A stretch of DNA of 64,000 nt, from the NCBI GenBank assembly GCA_963778075.1, contig CAVZTJ010000009.1:1-64000 (forward strand), read 5' to 3'. The translations under genes and the position numbers were made by a program. Source of the stretch: JASHPR01 sp963778075 (lineage in GTDB: Bacteria; Actinomycetota; Actinomycetes; Streptosporangiales; Streptosporangiaceae). Under the pieces are notes generated by a model that saw nothing but the letters and a program-made list of their open reading frames with translations, did no database searches and had not been told where the DNA came from. Shown piece after piece: positions 54,294 through 62,915 of the stretch; the first letter of the stretch is position 1, and every line of letters begins with the position of its first letter.

Positions 54294-55550
54294 TCACCTC
54301 CCTTCTGTGCGCAGGTACTTCCTGGCCATGGAGCGCACCTGGTGCTCGTGGCGGTGCCGCCAGCGGCTGATCCAAAGGATCTGGAAGCCGAGCAGGATGG
54401 CCAGGGCCAGGCTCGCGTCGACGGTCGCGGCAGGCGTGCTGCCGATTTCGGACACCGTGCGGACGGCCAGGGTGATCAGAGCGGGCAACGACACCACGAA
54501 TTCGGCGCCCAGGCAAACGGCGGTCCCGGTGAGCAGGAGGGCGCTGTAGAGACGGACCGCGCGGCGCCGCGGCGCCGGATACTCCCGGCTCGGGTCCGCG
54601 CTCGGGCCGGTCGCATGCCTGATCCGCCACGTCGTCAGGCCGCCGAGATAGCGAACATATGCCGAGCCGTCGGCGTACAGGTTGGCGCACCCGGTCAGGT
54701 CCTGGAGCACGAAGTACATATCGGTGCGCATGAAGATCATGAACTGAGCGAGCAGCCCGAGCAGCACCTCGGCAGCCGCCACCGCCAGCAGGTGACGGGC
54801 CAGGCCATGCGGACCGGCCAGCTGGAGAACGAGCAGGCAGCTCCCGACACAGCAGACATCGATGCCCATCCCGGCCAGGTACACGGTCATCCGCGTTCGC
54901 CGTGGCGCGGCCCAGACACCGCTCACATCGGTCTGGGCGGTAAGGAATTGCAGCCGGGTGCCGAGGGTGATCCGGGCAGGCACGCCGGCCCCACGTGCCG
55001 TGGCCAGGTGGGCGAACTCATGAACCAAGATGATCGTCCACGCGATCGCGGCGTTGACGGCCAGCACCAGGCCGGCCCGCCTGCTCCAGACGAGCACACG
55101 GTAACTCGGAAGCAATGCCGGGTGCAGCACCAGCACGACCGCGGCGGCCACCGCGAAGCCTGCTACCACGGCCGGCGCGAGCGGGTGCGTCAGCCAGCGC
55201 ACATGCCCCGGCCGCAGCCAGGGCAGGCTGGGCCGCACAGCAGCGTTGTCCGCACGGACCCGGTCATCGACCGCGGCGACGAAACCAAGCTCATCCAGCG
55301 CTGCCACGAAGTCAGCGACCGCGAACCTGGTCCCCGTCTCAGCCCGGATCCTGCCCGCGACGTCGTCGATTGCGTGCCCCTCGCCAAGCAGCGTGATGAC
55401 ACGGTGCGCCACGTCGGGCACGGTGATGAAATCACCAGTCTCGATCCGTCCGATCACCCAGCCGTCCCCGCCCCGGCGCTGGCACAAGCCACGCAGCCGC
55501 ACCCTCGACCCGCTCGCCACCTGGCCAGTTGCCGCAGCCTCCGCCGCCAT
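54294..55550 (-). CDS. M50-type membrane metalloprotease with PqqD-like N-terminus
   Basis: A 418-residue protein. Residues about 28-98 resemble a PqqD/RRE leader-binding domain (FITVPDVAHRVITLLGEGHA, DFVAALDELGFVAAVDD). Then come several hydrophobic helices; in the one near 170-185 is the zinc motif HEFAH (residues 177-181), and the conserved distal segment MRTDMYFVLQDLTGC supplies another metal ligand as in RiPP-linked M50 homologues. It may cut the leader from the modified peptide or help export it. ATG 55550 starts 17 bp after the ThiF stop. The frame is open to 55613, overlapping ThiF, but that start is less likely. Confidence 0.82.
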   Translation of the reverse strand: MAAEAAATGQVASGSRVRLRGLCQRRGGDGWVIGRIETGDFITVPDVAHRVITLLGEGHAIDDVAGRIRAETGTRFAVADFVAALDELGFVAAVDDRVRADNAAVRPSLPWLRPGHVRWLTHPLAPAVVAGFAVAAAVVLVLHPALLPSYRVLVWSRRAGLVLAVNAAIAWTIILVHEFAHLATARGAGVPARITLGTRLQFLTAQTDVSGVWAAPRRTRMTVYLAGMGIDVCCVGSCLLVLQLAGPHGLARHLLAVAAAEVLLGLLAQFMIFMRTDMYFVLQDLTGCANLYADGSAYVRYLGGLTTWRIRHATGPSADPSREYPAPRRRAVRLYSALLLTGTAVCLGAEFVVSLPALITLAVRTVSEIGSTPAATVDASLALAILLGFQILWISRWRHRHEHQVRSMARKYLRTEGR

Positions 55551-55566
55551 GTGCCCGCCGCCCCCG

Positions 55567-56691
55567 TTACCGCTCCGCCCCGCAGGCTTCGCACTCGGGG
55601 TGCGGCGGGTCATCGATCACCAGCGGCGCATCGAGCGCGGCAAGATTAACCGTGTGGATCCGGCCCGGTACAACCGCCGGTATGCCAGTGAGCAGCGAGA
55701 TGACCAGATGGGCAGCGAGGTAACCAGACATGCCCGCGGGCACCGCACCGACCGCGCTGAAGACCGCGTCACGGCGACGGGGCGAATCGCTCAGATGGGC
55801 GCCATCCTTGGCGTGACTGTCGCGGAGTGAGAGCCTGGTGCACTCCCAGCATGGTCCTTGCCCGGGAACGAAGGCACTGCTCTGGATGAGCGGGCCGTGA
55901 TATCCCGCGTCGACCCATGGACGCTTCGCGGCCAGGCACGCCCGGTTGCACCAGATCCGTAGTTCCGGTGGCCGGTCGGCTCCGAGCAGGAGCACGTCAC
56001 AGTCCCTCGCCAGCCCGAGCACGTCCTCGATCCCGGTCGCCTCCATGCGCTGCCCGGTGATCTCGACGTCGGTGTTCAGGCGCTGGAGCCGGGTAACCGC
56101 AGAATCGGCCTTCGGCTTCCCGATATCGTCTTCGGTGTAGAGGACCTGCCGGCTGAGATTGGACAGCTCAACCTCATCAGGATCGACGCAGTGCAGGTAC
56201 CCCACACCGCTCGCGGCCAGCGCCAGCGCCGCGACACCGCCGGTCCCGCCCATCCCCAGGATCGTGACCCGCGCATCCCGCAGCCGGGCCTGCGGCTCCC
56301 ACGAACTTGCCCGCGGCGTGAGATCCAGCCATCGGAAGTAGCCAACTGCCCGCTCGTATCGGCGCATGTCGCGCTCGGTGAGCCCGTCCGGCACCGGTCC
56401 CGCGGCGTCCTCAATGTAGCCGGTGCGGAACAGCTGCCCGGCACCGCGCCGCAGGACATCGACGGCCTGCGCCGGATGTTCTGCGTGCACGTGCCCGAGG
56501 ATTTCCGGCAGCCCCCGGCTGCCGTCCATGGCCGCTAGCATCTCCCACACCCAGCCATCCGGGTCGCAGATCTCCGCGGCAAGCCCGTACGACACCCCGC
56601 CGATGCGGATACTGCTTCCAGCAACGCGGTAAGGCGCGTGCTCCGGCTTCACTCGCGGCCTGAGCATAGGTATCAGAACATCGCGGTCCAC
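55567..56691 (-). CDS. ThiF/E1-like RiPP protein with leader-binding N-terminus
   Basis: A 374-residue protein. Residues 1-105 look like the RRE-type N-terminus of azole-RiPP E1-like proteins (RVAGSSIRIGGVSYGLAAEI, EILGHVHAEHPAQAVDVL). The rest is an E1/ThiF fold with nucleotide motif ILGMGGTGGVAALALAASG, CVDPDEVELSNLSRQVLYTE and GKPKADSAVTRLQRLN. Zinc cysteines CWEC and CEAC bracket the end. In thiazole/oxazole systems such proteins present the leader to YcaO and may not adenylate. GTG 56691 with GGGAGGG upstream. First gene of the operon. Confidence 0.87.
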   Translation of the reverse strand: MDRDVLIPMLRPRVKPEHAPYRVAGSSIRIGGVSYGLAAEICDPDGWVWEMLAAMDGSRGLPEILGHVHAEHPAQAVDVLRRGAGQLFRTGYIEDAAGPVPDGLTERDMRRYERAVGYFRWLDLTPRASSWEPQARLRDARVTILGMGGTGGVAALALAASGVGYLHCVDPDEVELSNLSRQVLYTEDDIGKPKADSAVTRLQRLNTDVEITGQRMEATGIEDVLGLARDCDVLLLGADRPPELRIWCNRACLAAKRPWVDAGYHGPLIQSSAFVPGQGPCWECTRLSLRDSHAKDGAHLSDSPRRRDAVFSAVGAVPAGMSGYLAAHLVISLLTGIPAVVPGRIHTVNLAALDAPLVIDDPPHPECEACGAER

Positions 56692-56941
56692 CAGAATGCC
56701 CTCCCGGACTTATCCACGCCGCGCGATTGCGCAACGCAGCGATGAAGAGAGATGGGCCCGGGTGGCCCACGACGGTCACTCGCCGTGGTCCTCCCGTCGC
56801 TGTCCTCACGGTGCCGATCACGCCAGCCGCTAGCAGATCCCAGCGTGCGCCGTCAGCATGAAATGGATCTCTAGGAAACCTTGAATGCCACGTGAGCCGG
56901 CATCATTAACCAGCCGATGATCGGTGGTGCACAGTAGGGCC
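56692..56941. promoter_or_regulatory. Divergent promoter region of the RiPP operon
   Basis: About 250 bp between the RiPP operon (minus) and a GNAT gene (plus). It must carry the operon promoter. No operator-like palindrome or textbook -10/-35 pair was found. Confidence 0.4.
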
Positions 56942-57445
56942 ATGCCTGCGTACAAGCCGATGTCATTCCACCTTCAGACCGAGCGGCTGAGGCTGCAGCC
57001 ATGGGCCGAGTCGGACGCCAATGAGCTCTGCGTCCTTCACTCCGAGCGCGGTACCGGGACACCGACGGCTGAGCACACCCGGGCACTTATCGCAAAGCAG
57101 CTCGCGGCAACGGCGACGACGGGGATCGCCTTGCTGCCCATCCGGCGCCGTGACGAAGGCGACTTCATCGGTTATTGCGGGCTGATCGTCGGCCGCTCTA
57201 CCGTCGAGGAGCCGGAGATCGCGTATGAGCTGCTGCAGCGTGCGCATGGGCGTGGCTACGCCACTGAGGCAGCTGGCGCGGTGCTCCATGCCGCGATAGC
57301 GACGGGGAGAAAGCGGCTCTGGGCGACTGTCGGTACATGGAACACACCATCGTTGCGTGTCCTTGAGAAGCTCGGTTTCGAACGGGATCACGTTTCCGCA
57401 GACGACGGCGGCGAACTGGTATGGCTCACGCGCTCGCTGCCGTGA
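56942..57445 (+). CDS. RimJ/RimL-type GNAT acetyltransferase
   Basis: A 167-residue N-acetyltransferase: TERLRLQPWAESDANEL, IAYELLQRAHGRGYATEAAG with the acetyl-CoA Q/R-x-x-G-x-G/A loop (RAHGRGYATEA), and WNTPSLRVLEKLGFERD. This is the RimJ/RimL family that acetylates protein N-termini or small amines. ATG 56942 or 56960 could be the start. It is divergent from the RiPP operon and might acetylate the product, but such genes are common and the link is only positional. Confidence 0.82.
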   Translation: MPAYKPMSFHLQTERLRLQPWAESDANELCVLHSERGTGTPTAEHTRALIAKQLAATATTGIALLPIRRRDEGDFIGYCGLIVGRSTVEEPEIAYELLQRAHGRGYATEAAGAVLHAAIATGRKRLWATVGTWNTPSLRVLEKLGFERDHVSADDGGELVWLTRSLP

Positions 57446-57473
57446 CGCGAGTTGCGCCCCACGACTCTGCAGC

Positions 57474-58283
57474 TCACTGGGCGGGTTCTTGCTGGCGGTA
57501 ATAGCGTGCGATGGCCCCGAACGCTTCCTTGGGTTCCCAGCCGATCCCGGGGTGGGCTGCGCCGCGCCGGCCGCGAGGGAGGGTGCGGACGATGCTCAGA
57601 GCAGTGGCGTCCAGGTCGTGGCGAGGGTCCTCGCTGTAGGGGGCGAGCGGGAAGCTGAAGCTCATGACGAACACACCGTCGACGCCGGCGTGGTCGAGCA
57701 TCACTGTCTGCCGCAAATCCGGCGAGCGGCTGCGCCGGGCGTGGTTGCGGCCAGGGACGATGCCGCGCATAAGCATGGTGAGCTCGTTGCCGACGCAGAA
57801 GGTCAGCCGGTCCGGCCAGCGCCGGAACAGCGGTTCGGCTGCGGCGGCGGCGTCGGCGATGTAGCGCAGCGTCTGCCCCGGTGTGGCGTTCCACAGCTCC
57901 GGGCCCACCCACACGTCGAGCCCGATGGACGCGACGTAGCTCGCGGCGTCCAGCAGGCGGCCGGGATCGCGGCCGCCCAGACGGACGGCGTTGGCGTGCA
58001 GGTCGGCCTGGATGATGTCCAGCTCCCGGCGCACCAGCGCGGGCGAGTAGTCAGGCCGCCAGCTGGGAGAATGCGCGCCCATGGAGCGCCCAACGTCGTA
58101 GACCACCCCGCGCTGGCGCAACACATCTTCCAGGCTAGCCCGCAATTCGCCCACCCAGCAAAGGGCGCTGCCGCCACTTGGGCCCGGCGGGGCGAAATAG
58201 CGGGCTGAATCGAAGCTCGCCTTGTAATCTTCACTTGCGAACCTGGCCTTCCGCCGCCCACAGCGACTCTTCTGCGAGCGCAC
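57474..58283 (-). pseudogene. TIM-barrel hydrolase-like protein with internal deletion
   Basis: The protein resembles a glycosidase-like TIM-barrel family of actinomycetes: GVVYDVGRSMGAHSPSWRPD, VRRELDIIQADLHANAVRLG, CVGNELTMLMRGIVPGRNHA, then LDHAGVDGVFVMSFSFPLAP and WEPKEAFGAIARYYR. The central part of the barrel between NHARR and SPDLRQ seems to be missing, about 100 residues by comparison with what I recall of the family. The N-terminal 50 codons do not fit, so the start is uncertain. Probably decayed. Confidence 0.55.
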
Positions 58284-58653
58284 GGCTAACCTGGAAAACG
58301 CAAATACCGCGGACTAGCCGAAAGGTCGGCCCGCGCTTCTCGACTATTAAGTTGACAGGGTTATCAGACTCTCTTTCCCTCATTTCCACACATCGTAGAA
58401 CACGGCCGGGCGTCATTTGATATTAGCGCTTCTAAAACCGGTGATGGTTTTCCAGTCACGCCTCTAAGGTGGACAGTAGCTGCCCCTTAGGTTGGCTTGG
58501 CAGCGGGCGATGAGACGCCCGACCATCGCCCGCTGCCTAGCCGTCTCGCAAGCGCCGCTCACTCCAGGTCGCTGCGAGAAACCACAGGTCACCACCATGA
58601 TCATGGACCCGGCTCGCTCGAATCAGGTGGCGAGGGATGCCCGCTTTATTGAG
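58284..58653. other. Intergenic, contains one hairpin
   Basis: About 370 bp without a gene. It is less GC-rich around 58300-58450. A 14-bp perfect inverted repeat lies at 58499-58537. Confidence 0.5.
58499..58537. terminator. 14-bp inverted repeat, possible terminator
   Basis: Arms GGCAGCGGGCGATG (58499-58512) and its complement (58524-58537) around an 11-base loop. It is 117 bp downstream of the small secreted protein gene on the minus strand. There is no U-run, so a terminator role is only possible. Confidence 0.45.
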
Positions 58654-58878
58654 CTAATAAATCCACGGGACGTTAGTGACGTGTAGCGCGTCAACATGCG
58701 CGACGGGGGCGCCGATGCCATGAGCGGAAGCTGCTACCGTTGCAGCGCCCACACCTGCCAATACGAGCGCTGGGACGATTTTGCGCCGAGCCGTTCCGGA
58801 GACGGGCTCGCGGCGGTGCCGTCCTACCGGCTTTCCAGTCCCCGCGGTCCGAAGCCGTAACGATCCGTGACTACTCAT
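58654..58878 (-). CDS. Small exported or membrane-anchored protein, 74 aa
   Basis: ATG 58878 has GGAAGGA seven bases upstream. The 74-residue product has a very basic N-terminus with several Arg, then one hydrophobic helix (IVPALVLAGVGAATVAASA at residues 34-52) and a short tail ending NVPWIY. This fits a small secreted or single-pass protein. No family recognised. Confidence 0.5.
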   Translation of the reverse strand: MSSHGSLRLRTAGTGKPVGRHRREPVSGTARRKIVPALVLAGVGAATVAASAHGIGAPVAHVDALHVTNVPWIY

Positions 58879-59615
58879 CGAGAAGTCCTTCCATTGAGAT
58901 CGTAAATGCCAGGTCCTCTCAGATAGATAAACTACACCACTATCCCGTGCGGAGCATGGCATTCGGCGTGATCAGGACCTTTTTTTCTGCAATTCGAGGC
59001 CAGCACGGGGCCTAATGCACTTGCACGCACGGACCGTAACCATTGGCCACCGTGAGTTGGATCGTCTTCGCAAATTCACATCGATCAGTGGGCGGCCGAA
59101 GACCCGGATTCCGTACAGAGAGTGACACGCGCTGAACGAGTCAGCTCCGCGCAGAAGGTGGCGCCCGCGCCAGACGAATCAGCTCCGCATAGAAGGTGGC
59201 GCGCGCGCCGAATGAATCAGCTAATCTCGGCGTGGCCGCCCGGCCTCTTTTCATTACCAGAAGCCTCGGCCGTTCCTTTTGTCACAGACACCCCGCCGGC
59301 CCAGGTCATCACATCAGCCACTCTTGCCGCAGGGTACGAGCAGCGGCAGCGGGCCTGGCGACCCGCCCGTCAAGCCGGCCGCGTGAGGCCGGCCAGCGGA
59401 CCGCCGTCAAGCCTGCCGGCGGCCCGCCGTGCAATTGAAATGAAAGTTGCATCACAAAGGCACATTAATATTGCCTTACCAAATGCTCGCGCCTTCAGCA
59501 TTTTCCGCAGGGTTTATGTGAAAGCTGCTTTATAACTGGGTATCAGCAAGGCAGAATGGCTCTACAACCTTTTCGGGGCACAAGCGCCGCAGGCGGTGAA
59601 CGATGCAGGGCGATC
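58879..59615. other. Long leader region of the SARP gene
   Basis: About 740 bp upstream of the AfsR/SARP gene with no convincing gene. It holds the 38-bp tandem repeats at 59136-59225 and an AT-richer stretch at 59440-59540 (for example ATTAATATTG) likely to contain the promoter. Confidence 0.5.
59136..59225 (+). repeat. 38-bp tandem repeats upstream of the SARP gene
   Basis: Two near-identical 38-bp units begin at 59136 and 59174 (common core TCAGCTCCGC, then AGAAGGTGGCGC and CGCGCC). A partial third begins at 59212 (ATGAATCAGCT). The block lies about 390-480 bp before the SARP start and could be a regulator-binding array. Confidence 0.8.
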
Positions 59616-62600
59616 ATGGAATTCCGGGTCCTGGGTCCGACTGAGCTGTGGTCGGCCGGGCAGCCATATGAGCTGGGGTCGGCCAAGGCGCGCAGCGTCT
59701 TGGCGATCCTTCTGCTAACGCCGCGCACGATCGTCCCGGCCGGCGCGCTCATCGACCGCTTGTGGGACACCGATCCGCCGGCCAAGGCCCGCGAGACTCT
59801 CTCCGTCTACGTGGCCCGGCTCCGGGCCTCGCTCCGGCAGGCCGTCGGGGACAGCGTCCGGCTAGCGGGGCGCGCCAACGGCTACGTGCTCGACGTCGAT
59901 CCGGAAGCGGTTGACCTGCATCAATTCCGCCGGCTGCGCCGGCAGGCGAGTGCCCTGGCCGAGAGCGGGGATTACGATCACGCGGCGCGCCTGCTCCGCG
60001 AGGCGGACGCGCTCTGGCATGGCCAGGCGCTCGCCGGGATCCGTGGCGACTGGGTGGCGCGGATGCGGGACGGCCTGGAAGAAGAACGCCGGGCGGTCAT
60101 CCTCGAGCGCGTCGAGTGTGAGCTTGAACTTGGCCGCCACTCCGACCTGATCGGCGAGCTGCGCGGCCTGCTGGCGCAGTACCCGCTGGATGAGACCTTC
60201 ATCGCCCACCAGATGACGGCCCTGTACCGGAGCGGCAGGCAAGGCGACGCGCTCGCCCTCTACCGGGAAACCCGCAGCCTCCTGACCGAGGAGCAGGGAA
60301 CCGAACCGGGCCCGGCGCTGGCCGACCTCCACCAGCGGATTCTGCGCGGTGACCCCGAGCTTTCCGTCACCAGCCGGCGACCTGGCGTGGTGCCAGAACC
60401 GGACACGCTTCCGCCCGACACGATGGAGTTCGTGGGACGCGGCCAGGAACTGGCGCTGCTGACCGGCCAGCACGGCGGCACTCCCCAGGTCAGGGTCATC
60501 GAGGGCATGCCCGGCGTCGGCAAGACCGCGCTCGCCGTGCACGCCGCTCGCGCCGTCGCCCCGCAGTACCCGGACGGGATGTTCTACCTCAACCTGCACA
60601 CGCACGACCCCGGAGGCCCGTCGCTCGACTCGGCCGAGGCGCTGCACCGGCTGCTCCAGATGCTGAACGTGCCTGCAGCGCAGATTCCTGATGCCATGGG
60701 CAAGCGCGCCGCGCTGTGGCGCGCCGAGCTGAGCCGGCGCCGGGCCGTGGTGATCCTCGACGACGCCGCTACCAGTGACCAGATCCGGCCGATCCTGCCC
60801 GAAGCGGGGGGATGCCTGATCCTGATCACCGCCCGGCGCGGGCTCCCCGGCCTCGACGGTGCCCACGTGGTCAACCTCGACGCACTGCCCACGGACGACG
60901 CGGTCACGCTGTTCGCCCAGGTCGCCAGCCCGAGCATCGTCCGTAACCACGACGAGGCCGCCACGGCCGTCGAGCTCCTCGGCCGCCTCCCGCTCGCGAT
61001 CCAGCTCACCGCAGCCGGACTGGCCCGGGGGTACCCGTTCCGGCTCTCGGATTTGGCCGGCGAACTGTCCCAGTCCGGTCCCGGCCTGGACGACGCAAAC
61101 CCGGAGGTGATGTCGGCCTTCGACCTGTCGTACCGTGCGCTGGACCCCGACCACCAGCGGTTCTTCCGGCTGCTGGGCCTGAACCCGTGCTCCCTGGTCA
61201 GCCTGCACGCCGCGGCCGCCCTGGGCGGCTGCAGCCTCGGCGAGGCGGAGAAGGCCTGCATCGCCCTGCTTGATCATCACCTGCTGGCACAGGACCGGGC
61301 CGGGCAGTTCCGCTTCCACGACCTGATCCGCGGATTTGCGGCTGCCCGCGCGGCGCACGATGATCCTTCTGCCGAGCGGCGAAAGGCCGTCGCCAGGCTG
61401 CTGGACTACTATCTGTACTCGGCCGACAAGGCTGACCAGGTCCTTCATTCCTTCCGGCACCGGATGCCGGTCTCGGTCACCCATCCTCCGGTCGACAGCC
61501 CGGCGCTCGGCACGCCGGAGGCCGCCGCCGCCTGGCTGGAGTTGGAATGGCGCAACATCCTGCAGGCAGCGCGGCACGCGGCCGAGCACGAGTGGCAGCG
61601 GCAGTGCGCCGATCTCACTCACGTCCTCGCGGGCTTCGTGGAGATCAGGGCGTACTTGCACGAGGCGATCGAGGCTCACACGCTCGCCCTGCAGGCCTGT
61701 CGCGACATCGCCGACCCGGCCCGGATCGCGCGGGCATCGCTCGAGCTCAGCGTCGTGAAGCAGCAGATCGGCCAGCACGCGGCCGCGCTCGGGCTGGCCG
61801 ATGATGCCGTGAGGATCTACCGGACGCTGGGCGACGGCCGCGGCGAGGCCGAAGCCCTGGACCAGATGGGCCTGGCGCACCAGCGGGCGGCCCGTTCCCG
61901 CGAGGCCTTCGCCTATTTCCAGGAAGCGCAGACCCTGTATGACGAGGCCGGGGACCCGCGCGGCGTGGCCGAGGCACTGGGCCATTCTGGGATCGCCTGC
62001 TGGCACCTCGGGCGCTATCCGGACGCAATGAGGTATCTGCTTGACGCGCTTACCCTGTACCGGGAGGTCGGTGACCGGCGCGGTGAGGCAAAGAGCCTCA
62101 ACAACCTCGGGAAGATACACCTGTACGCTGGCGAGCATCGGGATGCGCTCGATAACTACCAGAAGTCCCTGGAAATATTCAACGAGATAGGCGCGGCCCA
62201 GAGTCAGGCGATCCTTTATCAGAGCATTGGCTGCGTTCACCATTATAAAGGCGATCGCGAAGAGGCTCTTGCCGCTTACCGCAGGGCGCTGTCCATATAC
62301 CGCAGCATTGGGGATCTTCCCTATGAAGCCGACGTGCTCATTGACATCGGCGGCATTTTCCAGGGCGCAGGGTGCTATTACGAGGCGCTGGTTCACTACG
62401 AGCGGGCCGGTCTGGTCGCCGCGGAGATCGGGAACCTGTCCCAGCAGGTGATGGCGCTGCGCGGGATAGCCGACGTGCACCGCGGGTCTGGCCGGTACGA
62501 CGAGGCGCTGCAGCATTACAGCACCGCTCTGCGGCTGGCGCGCGAGATCGGCGACCCATACGAAGAGGCCAAGCTCCTCGAGGGAATAGCGGAAACGACG

Positions 62601-62744
62601 CTCAGCACGCAAGGACCGCACGCCGCCCGGATCGTTTTCCGGCAGGCACTTGACATCTTCGAACGGCTCGGCGTGCCGGAAGCCGAAGCCGCCCGGATAC
62701 GCCTGGACGCCACCGACCCGGCGTTCGGGCGCCGCACGTCGTAG
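59616..62744 (+). CDS. AfsR/SARP-family activator (SARP-NB-ARC-TPR)
   Basis: A 1042-residue regulator. The N-terminus is an OmpR-like winged helix (MEFRVLGPTELWSAGQPYEL, KARETLSVYVARLRASLRQA) followed by the BTAD domain (residues about 95-240). An NB-ARC NTPase has Walker A GMPGVGKTA, Walker B RRAVVILDDA and RLPLAIQL. The C-terminal third has at least seven TPRs (for example SLNNLGKIHLYAGEHRDALD). Such proteins switch on antibiotic clusters from tandem repeats in target promoters. ATG 59616 starts at the family N-terminus; the frame is open 20 codons further. The next gene is a nitric oxide synthase on the same strand. Confidence 0.92.
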   Translation: MEFRVLGPTELWSAGQPYELGSAKARSVLAILLLTPRTIVPAGALIDRLWDTDPPAKARETLSVYVARLRASLRQAVGDSVRLAGRANGYVLDVDPEAVDLHQFRRLRRQASALAESGDYDHAARLLREADALWHGQALAGIRGDWVARMRDGLEEERRAVILERVECELELGRHSDLIGELRGLLAQYPLDETFIAHQMTALYRSGRQGDALALYRETRSLLTEEQGTEPGPALADLHQRILRGDPELSVTSRRPGVVPEPDTLPPDTMEFVGRGQELALLTGQHGGTPQVRVIEGMPGVGKTALAVHAARAVAPQYPDGMFYLNLHTHDPGGPSLDSAEALHRLLQMLNVPAAQIPDAMGKRAALWRAELSRRRAVVILDDAATSDQIRPILPEAGGCLILITARRGLPGLDGAHVVNLDALPTDDAVTLFAQVASPSIVRNHDEAATAVELLGRLPLAIQLTAAGLARGYPFRLSDLAGELSQSGPGLDDANPEVMSAFDLSYRALDPDHQRFFRLLGLNPCSLVSLHAAAALGGCSLGEAEKACIALLDHHLLAQDRAGQFRFHDLIRGFAAARAAHDDPSAERRKAVARLLDYYLYSADKADQVLHSFRHRMPVSVTHPPVDSPALGTPEAAAAWLELEWRNILQAARHAAEHEWQRQCADLTHVLAGFVEIRAYLHEAIEAHTLALQACRDIADPARIARASLELSVVKQQIGQHAAALGLADDAVRIYRTLGDGRGEAEALDQMGLAHQRAARSREAFAYFQEAQTLYDEAGDPRGVAEALGHSGIACWHLGRYPDAMRYLLDALTLYREVGDRRGEAKSLNNLGKIHLYAGEHRDALDNYQKSLEIFNEIGAAQSQAILYQSIGCVHHYKGDREEALAAYRRALSIYRSIGDLPYEADVLIDIGGIFQGAGCYYEALVHYERAGLVAAEIGNLSQQVMALRGIADVHRGSGRYDEALQHYSTALRLAREIGDPYEEAKLLEGIAETTLSTQGPHAARIVFRQALDIFERLGVPEAEAARIRLDATDPAFGRRTS

Positions 62745-62915
62745 CGCTCGCGGACGGGTATCCGGACCCGGAGACCCGCCGCCTTGTCCCATTGACCTGG
62801 GCTGCAATGCGGGCGTCAAGGAATCTGCAATATAGGCGTCCGGGTTTTCGGCGCACCATGGTTCCGTGGTTTCTGCCAGGAAACCGGTCCAGCGAGCACC
62901 GGAGGGCGCCATGTC

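Noticed and set aside
58740..59015. Plus-strand open frame of 91 codons
   Set aside because: It is antisense to the small exported protein and lacks a ribosome site and hydrophobic or domain features.
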